38,180 nt of DNA from Pseudomonadota bacterium (GCA_020161215.1 JAIUOM010000028.1:1-38180), one strand, 5' to 3'. Counted from the first letter of the stretch, positions 1-7,535 are shown. The notes: generated by a model from the sequence alone, not told the origin. Numbers and translations: made by a program.

Positions 1-343
1 CGTCACCGCCCGGGCGGGCGTGGGCGAAGTCGGCCATCCAGGCGTCGAACTCGGGCCGCGCGATGTCGCGCCAGGGCCGGCCTTCCCAGGCGCCGAAATG
101 CATTTCGCGCAGGCGCGCATCGGTGCCGCGGGCCAGCTCGGGCCGCAGGGGGTGCAGGGCCTCGGCCAATTGCTGGCAACGCGCCAGCGGCGACACCGCC
201 ACGGTCGTGCCGGCCGGCAGCTCGCGCGCCAGCACCGCGGCGGCGCGGACGGTGGCGTCGGCGTCGGCGGGCCAGTCGGTGCTGCCGTAGCACAGGCCGG
301 GCGGGCACAGCACCTCGGCGTGGCGCGCCAGCCAGAGCGTCAT
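1..343 (-). CDS. cobC: Alpha-ribazole phosphatase, 3' part missing (histidine phosphatase superfamily)
   Basis: This is the N-terminal 114 codons of a histidine phosphatase; the rest lies beyond the left edge. The protein opens MTLWLARHAEVL, where RHA is the catalytic phospho-histidine motif (usually RHG or RHT). A second family motif, REMHFGAWEG at about residues 87-96, carries the general-acid glutamate region and resembles E. coli CobC. In the family the enzyme removes the 5'-phosphate from alpha-ribazole phosphate or adenosylcobalamin phosphate, the last step of nucleotide loop assembly in the cytoplasm. The ATG at 343 overlaps the stop of cobS by 4 bases (ATGA), which fixes the start and suggests coupling. 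It is the last visible gene of the cobalamin operon. A generic phosphoglycerate-mutase-like phosphatase is possible from sequence alone, but the position favours CobC. Confidence 0.88.
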   Translation of the reverse strand, partial: MTLWLARHAEVLCPPGLCYGSTDWPADADATVRAAAVLARELPAGTTVAVSPLARCQQLAEALHPLRPELARGTDARLREMHFGAWEGRPWRDIARPEFDAWMADFAHARPGGD

Positions 344-1143
344 GGCGCGGCCAGCAGCGCCAGGCCCAGGTACAGGCCCAGCTCGCACAGCTGCTGCGTG
401 GCGCCCAGTGTGTCGCCGGTGAACCCCTGCAGGCGCCGGCCGAGCAGGCGCTGCATGTACATCAGGGCCAGCGCCCAGCCCAGGGCGGCGCCAATCAGGC
501 CCATGTCGCCCCACTGGTTCCACAGCAGCCACCAGGCCGGCAGCGTCCAGGCCACGCCGCCCAGCAGGGCGCCGGCCGGGGCGGCGTCGGCGATGGGCTT
601 GGCCTTGGCGTGCGCCGGATCGGCCACGTAGGGCAGCCGGCGCATCACCACCAGCGGCGACAGCCGCGACAGCACATGCCCGGCCAGCAGCGCCACCACC
701 GCGTCGGCGGCCCCGCCCTGCGCCAGCAGCGCCAGCAGCAGCACCTTCAGCAGCAGCGCCAGCACCAGGGCGATGGCGCCGTAGCTGCCGATGCGCGAAT
801 CCTTCATGATCTCCAGCGCGCGCTCGCGCGCCACGGCGCCGCCCAGGCCGTCGGCGGTGTCGGCCAGGCCGTCTTCATGGAAAGCGCCGGTCAGCCACAC
901 GCTGACGGCGGTGGCCAGCCCGGCCGCCAGCAGCGCGCCGAGCGGCCCGGGCGGCAACTGCGCCAGCGCCGCCGCCAGCACCGCCGCCGCCACGCCGCCC
1001 ACCACCCAGCCGACGCCAGGAAAATGCGCCGCGCTGGCGCGCAGCAACTCTGGGCTGTAGCCGATCCAGGCCGCCAGCCGACCGGTGACCGGGATGCGGG
1101 TCAGGAACTGCAGCGCGAGCAGGAAGTGGCGCAGGGCTTGCAC
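340..1143 (-). CDS. cobS: Adenosylcobinamide-GDP ribazoletransferase (cobalamin synthase)
   Basis: This 267-residue integral membrane enzyme joins alpha-ribazole (phosphate) to adenosylcobinamide-GDP to make adenosylcobalamin (phosphate). The N-terminus ALRHFLLALQFLTRIPV is typical of the family. The acidic signature DGLADTADGLGG, at about residues 92-103, is the presumed metal and substrate site. Several hydrophobic Ala/Leu-rich segments indicate about six to seven membrane spans. The start codon is GTG at 1143. Length matches the family norm (about 250-270). It overlaps cobC by 4 bases, and the 82-base gap to cobT holds one of the AT-rich repeats. It works with CobT and CobU, also in this operon. 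Confidence 0.95.
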   Translation of the reverse strand: MQALRHFLLALQFLTRIPVTGRLAAWIGYSPELLRASAAHFPGVGWVVGGVAAAVLAAALAQLPPGPLGALLAAGLATAVSVWLTGAFHEDGLADTADGLGGAVARERALEIMKDSRIGSYGAIALVLALLLKVLLLALLAQGGAADAVVALLAGHVLSRLSPLVVMRRLPYVADPAHAKAKPIADAAPAGALLGGVAWTLPAWWLLWNQWGDMGLIGAALGWALALMYMQRLLGRRLQGFTGDTLGATQQLCELGLYLGLALLAAP

Positions 1144-1167
1144 AATGGCTCCGTTTCAGCGCATCAA

Positions 1168-1231
1168 GACAAAAAACGGCCGAAGGCCGGCGTGGATACA
1201 ACATGAATAGCTATTATTTTCATAGCTATTC
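1168..1231 (+). repeat. AT-rich dispersed repeat, copy R1 (cobT/cobS junction)
   Basis: This is a short element in the cobS-cobT gap. It has GCCGGCG at 1186-1192, then 15 bases, then TAGCTATT at 1208-1215, followed by a second TAGCTATT at 1223-1230. The word AATAGCTATT is its own reverse complement. The TAG stop codon of cobT (1226-1228, minus strand) lies inside the second box, so the repeat now forms the 3' end of that gene. Five other copies in the window share the same box spacing. Confidence 0.8.
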
Positions 1232-2260
1232 CCGGTCCGACACGCCGGCCGACTCAAAGCTGGCCATCTCGTTCAGCACCCGGCAGGCCGACTCCAGCAG
1301 CGGCCAGGCCAGGGCCGCGCCACTGCCCTCGCCGACGCGCAGACCCAGCGACAACAGCGGCTGGGCGCCCAGCAGTTGCAGCAGGCGCACGTGGCCGCGC
1401 TCGTCGGACTGGTGCGCAAACACGCAGCGCTGCAGCACGGCCGGGGCCAGCCGGCTGGCCACCAGCACGGCGGCGGAGGCGATGAAGCCATCGACCACGA
1501 TCACGCGCCGCTCGGCCGCCGCCTGCAGCACGCTGCCGACCAGGGTGGCGATCTCGAAGCCGCCCAAGGCCGCCAGCGCGGCCAGCGGCGCATCAGCGCC
1601 GGCATTGGCGGCCAGCGCCTGGCGCAGCACCGCCGTCTTGCGCGCGATGCCGGCGGCGTCCAGCCCGGTGCCAGCGCCGGTCACCTCGGCCACGTCCAGG
1701 CCGCCCAGGCGCGCCACCAGCAGCGAGGCGGCACTGGTGTTGCCAATACCCATCTCGCCCAGCAGCACGGCGTTGCCGGGCAGTGCCGCCACCAGGGCCT
1801 GGCCGTTGGCCAGCGCCTGGCTGCACTGGGCGGCGGTCATGGCCGGGCCGACGCTGCTGTCGGCGCTGCCGGGCGCGATCTTGCGGATCAGCAGCCCCGG
1901 CACGGGCGAAAAATCATGCCGCACGCCGCAGTCCACCACCGTCTGGGCGATGCCGTGCTGGCGCGCCAGCACGCTCACCGCCGCGCCGCCGGCCAGGAAG
2001 TTGCCGACCATCTGCCAGGTCACATCGCTCGGGTAGACCGACACGCCGCGCGCCGCGATGCCGTGGTCGGCGGCAAACACCAGCAGCTGCGGCGCCTGCA
2101 ATTGCGGCTCGCGCGTGCCCAAAATCATGCCGAGCCGGTGCGCCAGCTCGGCCACGCGGCCCAGTGCGCCGTGCGGCACGGTCTTGCGGTCCAGCGCGTG
2201 CTGCAGTGCGGCGGCCAGGGCCGGGTCGTGCAAATCGGCAATCTCGGGCAGTTCGGTCAT
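1226..2260 (-). CDS. cobT: Nicotinate-nucleotide--dimethylbenzimidazole phosphoribosyltransferase
   Basis: The 344-residue protein matches the CobT family in length. It transfers phosphoribose from nicotinate mononucleotide to 5,6-dimethylbenzimidazole, giving alpha-ribazole phosphate for the lower ligand of B12. Diagnostic segments are FAADHGIAARGVSVYPSDVT near residue 72, GNFLAGGAAVSVLA near 105 and the glycine-rich GEMGIGNTSAASLL near 168, which lines the substrate pocket. The start is ATG at 2260. There is no clear Shine-Dalgarno, and the 96-base gap to cobQ contains repeat R2. The last codons (SDRE, then TAG) run into repeat R1, so the native C-terminus may have been altered by that element. 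Confidence 0.95.
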   Translation of the reverse strand: MTELPEIADLHDPALAAALQHALDRKTVPHGALGRVAELAHRLGMILGTREPQLQAPQLLVFAADHGIAARGVSVYPSDVTWQMVGNFLAGGAAVSVLARQHGIAQTVVDCGVRHDFSPVPGLLIRKIAPGSADSSVGPAMTAAQCSQALANGQALVAALPGNAVLLGEMGIGNTSAASLLVARLGGLDVAEVTGAGTGLDAAGIARKTAVLRQALAANAGADAPLAALAALGGFEIATLVGSVLQAAAERRVIVVDGFIASAAVLVASRLAPAVLQRCVFAHQSDERGHVRLLQLLGAQPLLSLGLRVGEGSGAALAWPLLESACRVLNEMASFESAGVSDRE

Positions 2261-2289
2261 GGTGGTGATGTCAATGCAAGGGTTTGGGG

Positions 2290-2348
2290 TTGAAAACAGG
2301 TTCTGGCCGGCGTGGACAAATCCACGGCAGCTATTGAAAAAATAGCGT
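2290..2348 (+). repeat. AT-rich dispersed repeat, copy R2 (cobQ/cobT junction)
   Basis: GCCGGCG lies at 2306-2312 and CAGCTATT at 2328-2335, again with 15 bases between the boxes. The tail TGAAAAAATAGC repeats the AT-rich end seen in other copies. It fills most of the gap between the 3' end of cobQ and the start of cobT. Confidence 0.78.
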
Positions 2349-2356
2349 CTTGGTGC

Positions 2357-4084
2357 CTACTCCAGCAGCGCTTGCAGCACGCCGGGGGCGAAATGGGCTT
2401 GCACCCCCGCGGCCAGGCCTTCAAACACGTCGTCCAGCGACCGCACCTCGGCGCCCCACAGCGCGCGCAGCACGGCGGCGTCCTCGAACAGGCCGTGCAG
2501 GTACATGCCCAGCACGTTGCCGGCCGGGTTCTGCCAAGCCAGGTTGGGGATGACTTCGCGCGCCACGTCGCCCTTGGCCGCCATGGCCGGGTGCTGGGCG
2601 GTCTGGCCGCTGTGGATCTCGTAACCGCTCACCGCCACGCCCGACAGCGCCGCCCACGGGCCGGTCACGGCCTCAAAGCGGGTGTGGGTGTGGCGCACGG
2701 TTTTGTTGGAATCGAAACTGGTCACCAGCGGCAAGAGCCCCAGCCCCGGCCCATTGGTGTCATGACCACCCCCACGCTCCCCCGCTGCGCGTGGTCCGCT
2801 GCCCCCCGAGGGGGCCGCACCCGGCCTTGGGAGCGGCCCAGCACCCGGGTGGTCGCCCGGACAAACAGGCTCCACCCCATGCACATCGATCAGCGCCTCG
2901 CCCAGCATCTGCAGCCCGCCGCAAATGCCCAGCACGCGGCCCCCGCGCGCGGCGTGTTCGGCGATGGCGGCGTCCAGGCCCTGGGCGCGCAGCCAGGCCA
3001 GGTCGGCCGCCGTGGCCTTGCTGCCGGGCAGCACCACGGTGTCGGCGCCGCCCAGCTCGGCCGGCGTGCGCGCCCAGACCAGGCGCACGCCGGGCAGGTT
3101 CTTGAGCGGCTGAAACTCGTCCAGATTGCTGATGCGCGGGTAGGCGACCACGGCGACGTGGCGCGGCGCGCCCTGCAGCGCACCCTGCGGGGCGGGCGGC
3201 GCGCCGGGCGTGGCGCGGTCGTCGAACACGCCGTCTTCCTCCGGCAGGCCGTGCTGCCAGTGCATGGGAATGGTGGCCACCGTGGGCACGCCGGTCAGCG
3301 CCTGCAGTTGCTCGGGCGCGGGGGCCAGCAGGGTGGCGTCGCCTCGGAACTTGTTCAGCACGAAGCCGTGGATGCGCGCCCGATCGGCCTCGGGCAGCAG
3401 CGCCCAGGTGCCGTACAGGTGGGCGAAGGCACCACCGCGGTCGATGTCGGCCACCAGCAGGCAGCGCGCGTCGGCATGGCGCGCCACGCGCAGGTTGACG
3501 ATGTCGCTGGCCATCAGGTTGATCTCGGCCGGCGAGCCGGCGCCTTCGATCACCACCACGTCGTTTTCCGCACGCAGCGCGTCCAGCGACGCGGCGATCT
3601 CGGGCCACACCCGCTCGCCACGCCCGCGCCAGGGCACATCGGTCAGCTCGCGCTGCACCCGACCCAACAGCACCACCTGGCTGCGCGTGTCGGCCTCGGG
3701 CTTGAGCAGCAGCGGGTTCATGCGCACATCGGGTTCGGCGCGGGCAGCCAGGGCCTGGAAATACTGGGCAGAACCGATCTCGCCCCCACGCTCCACGGCT
3801 TCGCCTGTTGCGCTGCCCCCCGAGGGGGCCTCACCCGGCCTTGGGAGCGGCCCGGCGACCGGGTGGTCGCCCCCACGCTCCACGGCTTCGCCTGTTGCGC
3901 TGCCCCCCGAGGAGGCCGCGCCCGGCCAACCCGCCACCACCCGCGCGTTGTTGCTCATGTTCTGCGCCTTGAACGGCGCCACTTTCAACCCCTGGTTGGC
4001 GTAGTAGCGGCACAGCGCCGTGGTCAGCCAGCTTTTGCCGGCGCCGCTGCTGGTGCCCAGGACCATGATGCAGCGGGCGGTCAT
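2357..4084 (-). CDS. cobQ: Cobyric acid synthase with two in-frame repeat insertions
   Basis: This glutamine-dependent amidase converts adenosylcobyrinate diamide to cobyric acid. At 575 residues it is well above the usual 480-510. The N-terminal ATPase domain shows GTSSGAGKSWL (P-loop, about residues 11-21) and KAQNMSNN (about 39-46). The class I amidotransferase domain has its nucleophile in LGICGGLQMLG (Cys about 388), with GYEIHSG and the GMYLHGLF histidine near the end. The excess length is two low-complexity inserts. One (about residues 51-100) separates QNMSNNARVV from GGEIGSAQ, which adjoin in relatives. The other (about 411-442) interrupts the loop before GPGLGLLPLVT. Both coincide with GC-rich DNA repeats. 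I prefer ATG 4084, which has GAGG eight bases upstream, to the GTG at 4105. Whether the enlarged enzyme is active cannot be told from sequence. Confidence 0.93.
   Translation of the reverse strand: MTARCIMVLGTSSGAGKSWLTTALCRYYANQGLKVAPFKAQNMSNNARVVAGWPGAASSGGSATGEAVERGGDHPVAGPLPRPGEAPSGGSATGEAVERGGEIGSAQYFQALAARAEPDVRMNPLLLKPEADTRSQVVLLGRVQRELTDVPWRGRGERVWPEIAASLDALRAENDVVVIEGAGSPAEINLMASDIVNLRVARHADARCLLVADIDRGGAFAHLYGTWALLPEADRARIHGFVLNKFRGDATLLAPAPEQLQALTGVPTVATIPMHWQHGLPEEDGVFDDRATPGAPPAPQGALQGAPRHVAVVAYPRISNLDEFQPLKNLPGVRLVWARTPAELGGADTVVLPGSKATAADLAWLRAQGLDAAIAEHAARGGRVLGICGGLQMLGEALIDVHGVEPVCPGDHPGAGPLPRPGAAPSGGSGPRAAGERGGGHDTNGPGLGLLPLVTSFDSNKTVRHTHTRFEAVTGPWAALSGVAVSGYEIHSGQTAQHPAMAAKGDVAREVIPNLAWQNPAGNVLGMYLHGLFEDAAVLRALWGAEVRSLDDVFEGLAAGVQAHFAPGVLQALLE
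2765..2861. repeat. GC-rich repeat unit inside cobQ (second insertion)
   Basis: The stretch shares CCCCCACGCTC, GCTGCCCCCCGAGGGGGCC, CGGCCTTGGGAGCGGCCC and CCGGGTGGTCGCC, in this order, with the unit at 3781-3870. It is translated without a stop on the minus strand as a Gly/Pro/Arg-rich segment of CobQ (about residues 411-442). CCCCC..GGGGG inside the unit can form a hairpin. Confidence 0.85.
3781..3932. repeat. Tandem GC-rich repeat inside cobQ (first insertion)
   Basis: A 60-base unit at 3781-3840 recurs almost perfectly at 3868-3927, a period of 87 bases (29 codons). The encoded protein therefore carries SGGSATGEAVERGG twice. The spacer CGGCCTTGGGAGCGGCCC...GGGTGGTCGCC matches the repeat at 2821-2858. 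Because the period is a multiple of three the cobQ frame stays open. Confidence 0.9.
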
Positions 4085-4174
4085 GGGGTGAACCTCGTGC
4101 GGCACTGGGGCAAACCCAGGCCGGTCGAAAAAAATGCGTCAGTTTTCATTGGCAGACTCTTGTCGGACCAGGGT

Positions 4175-5185
4175 TCAGGGACATTCGGCCACGGGGCTGG
4201 TCAGCACCCGCCACACGGCATCCTGGGCCGCTGGCCCCACCACCGCCATGCGCAGCCGCCCCGGCAAGCCGAAGCTGGCGCAGTCGCGCAGTTTGACGCC
4301 CTGGGCACGCCAGGCGCCCAGGTGGCGGCCCAGGTCGGCGCCGATGGCGGGGGGCGGTGTGGCGACAAAGAAGTTGGCCACGCTCGGCGCCACCCGCCAG
4401 CCGGCGGCGTGCAGGCGCTCGATCTGCTGGCTTTTCCACTCGCGCAGGCGCACGCGGCTGGCGGCCACCCAGTCTTCGGCGTCCAGCGTGGCCCAGGTCT
4501 GCAGCAAGGCCTCGCCGTGCGACCCCAGCGGCCAGGACGGCGCCAGCGCCCGCACACGCGCCAGCAATGGCGGATCGATCTCAAGTGGGGCAATGGCGTA
4601 GGCGGCGCGCACGCCGGTCAGGCCCAGCGCCTTGTTGGGGGTGACCAGGCGCCACAGCCGGTCCAGCGCGTCGGGCGTCAGGGCCAGGGCGCCCTGCAAC
4701 CGCAGCGGTTCGTAGGCCTGGTCCAGCACCAGGGTCTGATCCGGGCGCAGTGCGGCCACCCGTTCGACCAGGTCGGCCTGCGGCTGGCCCAGCGGGCTGG
4801 ACGGATCGCAGGCCCACAGCAGCGCGGCCTGTTCGGGCTCAGCCGCACGCGTCAGGCCGACAGCCTGGGCGGCGCGGGCGTAGTCGCCATAGGCCTGCGC
4901 CGGCTGCCACATGGTGCGGCCGCCCTGCAGCGCCACCGCGGCGCTGATGCGTTGGATGAATTCGCTGCCGCTGGCCGCCGGCACGATGCGCGCCGGCGCC
5001 ACGCCGTGCCAGGCCGCCAGCTGCACCCGCAGCGCCGTGCTGGCCGGGTCGGGGTAGTGGCGCGCGTCGGCATCGCGCAACACGCGCACGGCCTCGGGGT
5101 ACGGACCGCAGGCGTTGGCGTTGCTGGACAGATCGTGCGCCGGCACGCCGTCGGCGTCGGGGCCACCGTGGGTCGGCGTCAGCAC
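4175..5185 (-). CDS. cobD: L-threonine-O-3-phosphate decarboxylase (PLP-dependent, aminotransferase fold I)
   Basis: The 336-residue enzyme makes (R)-1-aminopropan-2-yl phosphate, the arm later attached by CbiB. The aspartate that contacts the PLP ring nitrogen is in LVLDQAYEPL (Asp155). The Schiff-base lysine is in TPNKALGLTGVRAAYA (Lys185). The substrate loop SSNANACGPYP near residues 20-30 is typical of the histidinol-phosphate aminotransferase/CobD group. The start is GTG at 5185 with AGGAG eight bases upstream; that ribosome site lies in the tail of repeat R3. It could in principle be a histidinol-phosphate aminotransferase (hisC), but the position beside cbiB and the short length favour CobD. 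It ends 90 bases before cobQ, and I see nothing definite in that gap. Confidence 0.9.
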   Translation of the reverse strand: MLTPTHGGPDADGVPAHDLSSNANACGPYPEAVRVLRDADARHYPDPASTALRVQLAAWHGVAPARIVPAASGSEFIQRISAAVALQGGRTMWQPAQAYGDYARAAQAVGLTRAAEPEQAALLWACDPSSPLGQPQADLVERVAALRPDQTLVLDQAYEPLRLQGALALTPDALDRLWRLVTPNKALGLTGVRAAYAIAPLEIDPPLLARVRALAPSWPLGSHGEALLQTWATLDAEDWVAASRVRLREWKSQQIERLHAAGWRVAPSVANFFVATPPPAIGADLGRHLGAWRAQGVKLRDCASFGLPGRLRMAVVGPAAQDAVWRVLTSPVAECP

Positions 5186-5189
5186 CCGA

Positions 5190-5255
5190 TGACTCCTGAA
5201 ACAATAGCTAAACTGCGTTTGTTCACGCCGACCTTCCGGAAGATTTCCTCAAAAT
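5190..5255 (-). repeat. AT-rich dispersed repeat, copy R3 (cbiB/cobD junction)
   Basis: On the minus strand GTCGGCG (5232-5226) is followed after 15 bases by TAGCTATT (5210-5203). It occupies most of the 85-base gap between cbiB and cobD. The last bases, TTTCAGGAG, provide the Shine-Dalgarno of cobD. Confidence 0.8.
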
Positions 5256-5270
5256 TTGAGCCCTCATCGC

Positions 5271-6269
5271 TCATTCCGACAGCCCCCACAGCAAGGCCGC
5301 GCTGGCCAGCACGGTGGTGGCCAGCACGGTCCGCGAGCCCAGGGCGCAGGCGCGCAAGGTGTCGGCCGGCTGCGGCGCGCGGGCGCTCTCGTTCAGCCCA
5401 TAGACGCCCGGCTTGCGCAGCGCCACACCCAAGGCCAGGGCCATGGCGGCCATCGGCCAGCCGCCATTGGGCGACGGCGTGCGGCGCGCCTGGGCCAACA
5501 GGCGGCCGCCGGCACGCCAAGCCCCACCCAGCAGCAGAATCAACAGGCCGGTCAGGCGCGCCGGCAGCCAGCCCAGCACGTCGTCGGCGCGGGCGGCCCA
5601 TTTGCCGGCCCAGGTCCAGTCGCGCGCCACGCCGCCCAAGGGGCGCACGCCGCGGTAGCCCCACATGGCGTCGGCGGTGTTGGCAAAGCGAAACAGCGCC
5701 GCGCCGGGCAGGCCCAGCAGGGCGAACCAGAACAGCGGCGCGACCAGCGAGTCGTTCAGGTTCTCGGCCAAGGATTCGATGGCGCTTTCGCGCACCTGGG
5801 TGGCGTCCAGCGCCGTCACGTCGCGGCTGACCAGGCGCGCCAGACGCGCGCGGCCGGCGTCCAGCGATTCGCCCAGGGCCTGTTCCACCGCCAGCACCTC
5901 GTCGTGCAGCAGCGCCCAGGCCAGCAGCGGCTTGAGAAACAGCCCCAGCGCCAGCGCGGCCAGCCAGACCGGCTGCGTCAACACCCAGGCCTGAAACCAC
6001 CAGGCCAGCGCGAACACGGCGGCGGCGGCGCCGCACCAGGACAGCGCCGCGCCCCAGAAGATGCCGGCCGGGGTGTGCACCGGTGGCTCGCCGGCCGCCG
6101 GCGCCAAACGCGCCCCGGCCCAGGCCAGCCAGTGCCCCATCCACACCACCGGGTGCCAGCGCGCCGCCGGCTCGCCAAACAGGCGGTCGATGGTCAGCGC
6201 CAGCGCCGGCGCGCAGGCGATCAGGGCCCAGCCGGGTTCGGGCGCGTCGGGCAGCAGCCAGGGGTTCAC
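5271..6269 (-). CDS. cbiB: Adenosylcobinamide-phosphate synthase, membrane protein
   Basis: The 332-residue inner-membrane protein attaches aminopropanol (phosphate) to adenosylcobyric acid. Family segments visible are ALTIDRLFGEP near the N-terminus, WHPVVWMGHWLAW, RESAIESLAENLNDSLVAPLFWF (given here in part: ESLAENLNDS) and the FANTADAMWGYR region. Several long hydrophobic stretches indicate about four to five membrane spans. The GTG at 6269 is chosen because it overlaps the stop of ogt by 4 bases (GTGA), like other junctions in this operon. No good in-frame ATG lies nearby. Length is in the family range. The next gene, cobD, supplies its substrate. Confidence 0.92.
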   Translation of the reverse strand: MNPWLLPDAPEPGWALIACAPALALTIDRLFGEPAARWHPVVWMGHWLAWAGARLAPAAGEPPVHTPAGIFWGAALSWCGAAAAVFALAWWFQAWVLTQPVWLAALALGLFLKPLLAWALLHDEVLAVEQALGESLDAGRARLARLVSRDVTALDATQVRESAIESLAENLNDSLVAPLFWFALLGLPGAALFRFANTADAMWGYRGVRPLGGVARDWTWAGKWAARADDVLGWLPARLTGLLILLLGGAWRAGGRLLAQARRTPSPNGGWPMAAMALALGVALRKPGVYGLNESARAPQPADTLRACALGSRTVLATTVLASAALLWGLSE

Positions 6270-6817
6270 GCGCCGTCCAGCAAGTCGCGCGGCGGCGCAC
6301 CGGCCTGCTCCAGCGCCAGCAGCCAGCGCTTGCGCGGCAGGCCGCCGCCGTAGCCGGTCAGCGTGCCGTTGGCGCCGATGACGCGGTGGCAGGGCACGAC
6401 GATGGCGATCTTGTTCTGCCCGTTGGCCGCCGCCACGGCGCGGGTGGCGGTGGGGCGGCCGATGTGCTGCGCCTCTTGCCCATAGCTCCAGGTCTGGCCG
6501 TAGCCGATCTCCAGCAGCGCACGCCACACCTGCTGCTGAAACGGCGTGCCGACCAGATCCAACGGCAGATCGAAATCACGCAGCCGTCCGTCAAAGTACG
6601 CCACCAACTGCTCGCCCAGCGCCTGGGTGTGCGCATTCTGGCTCGCCTGCGGGGTGGCACGCGTGGCGGCCTCCACCTGCCGCAGTTCGGTGTCCATGCG
6701 CGCCGTGCCGTCGGTGAACTCCAGCAAACACAGCCCGCGCGGAGTGAACAGCCCCAGCATCTCGCCCAGCGGGGTGGCGTAGCGACATGAAACAAGTGGG
6801 GACGCTGTAGTGGTCAT
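6266..6817 (-). CDS. ogt: Methylated-DNA--protein-cysteine methyltransferase
   Basis: This 183-residue suicide repair protein moves methyl groups from O6-methylguanine to its own cysteine. The active-site motif PCHRV is followed by IGANGTLTGYGGGLPRKRWLL, the standard C-terminal helix region. An N-terminal Ogt-type domain precedes it. The ATG at 6817 has GGAGAG about eight bases upstream and is preferred to a TTG at 6832. The gene lies between cobO and cbiB, and its stop overlaps the cbiB start by 4 bases, so it is physically part of the cobalamin operon. I know of no direct role in B12 metabolism. The 136 bases upstream contain a GC-rich repeat, so it could also have its own transcript. Confidence 0.95.
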   Translation of the reverse strand: MTTTASPLVSCRYATPLGEMLGLFTPRGLCLLEFTDGTARMDTELRQVEAATRATPQASQNAHTQALGEQLVAYFDGRLRDFDLPLDLVGTPFQQQVWRALLEIGYGQTWSYGQEAQHIGRPTATRAVAAANGQNKIAIVVPCHRVIGANGTLTGYGGGLPRKRWLLALEQAGAPPRDLLDGA

Positions 6818-6835
6818 CAATCGTCTCTCCAAATG

Positions 6836-6952
6836 GCCGCGGAGCAGGCCAGCCCAGCGAACGCCGTGGAAGGGCTTGGCCCGCCCACTGGCGTTGTCCC
6901 CCCTCGCGCAGCAGAGGGGGGAAGGCGCCGAAGGCGACTCAGGGGGGTGTTC
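6836..6952. repeat. GC-rich hairpin repeat between cobO and ogt
   Basis: The element runs from GGCCGCGGAGCAGGCC at 6836-6851 to CAGGGGGG near 6947. An 8-base perfect stem, CCCCCCTC (6898-6905) with GAGGGGGG (6914-6921), is followed by GGCGCCGAAGGCG. The end words match the repeats at 17181-17456 and 18266-18377. It may attenuate transcription between cobO and ogt. Confidence 0.75.
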
Positions 6953-6953
6953 A

Positions 6954-7535
6954 TTAATCTTCTATGCCGCGCTGGGCAGGAATACCCGATTTGAACGCGT
7001 GCTTGACCAGGCTCATCTCGGTCACCGTGTCCGCCAGCTCGATCAACTCCGGCGGGCAGCGCCGGCCCGTCAGGCACACATGCACGTCCTTCGGGCGCTG
7101 ACGCAAGGTGTCCAGCACGTCCTGCAGCGGCAACCAGCCGTAGATCAGCGGGTAGGTGATTTCGTCCAGCACCACCAGAAAGTGCTCGCCGTCCAGAATG
7201 GCCGCCCTCGCCTTCTGCCAGCCGGTGCGCGCCAGTTCGGCGGAGTGGTCCAGGTCCTTGGATTTCCAGCTGAAGCCGTCGCCCAGGCCCTCGATGGGCA
7301 GACCGATCTGCTCGAACATGCGGTGCTCGCCAAAGCGCGCGCTGGGCACCTTCATGAACTGGAAGATGCGCACCTGCTTGCCGTGCACATGCTGGCGGCC
7401 AAAGGCGCGCAGCGCCAGGCCAAAGGCGGCCGTGCTCTTGCCCTTGCCGTCGCCGGTGTGGACCAGCACGATGCCGCGCCGCTCGCCCTGGGGCTTGGGG
7501 GTCTGGCGTTCGGTGGGGGGCGATTCAATCTGCAT
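6954..7535 (-). CDS. cobO: Cob(I)yrinic acid a,c-diamide adenosyltransferase, CobA/CobO/BtuR type
   Basis: The 193-residue enzyme transfers the adenosyl group of ATP to cobalt(I) in corrinoids, used both in synthesis and in salvage. The ATP-binding P-loop HTGDGKGKSTAAFG lies at about residues 26-39, and RIFQFMKVPS and DVHVCLTGRRCPPELIELAD (catalytic fold of the family) follow. Length equals the E. coli BtuR type (about 196). The first 11 bases overlap the end of the ATPase gene upstream. Its position behind the btuFCD transporter fits adenosylation of newly imported corrinoid. Confidence 0.96.
   Translation of the reverse strand: MQIESPPTERQTPKPQGERRGIVLVHTGDGKGKSTAAFGLALRAFGRQHVHGKQVRIFQFMKVPSARFGEHRMFEQIGLPIEGLGDGFSWKSKDLDHSAELARTGWQKARAAILDGEHFLVVLDEITYPLIYGWLPLQDVLDTLRQRPKDVHVCLTGRRCPPELIELADTVTEMSLVKHAFKSGIPAQRGIED

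Noticed and set aside
2765-3932. CRISPR-like repeats in cobQ
   Set aside because: Units are too few, unequal in spacing and GC-rich hairpins with no spacer series or cas genes.
2312-5830. A 1172-codon open frame on the plus strand opposite cobQ, cobD and cbiB
   Set aside because: It is antisense to three clear genes, rich in Arg/Gln/His/Gly as expected for the complement of GC-rich codons, crosses gene boundaries and has no recognisable domain.
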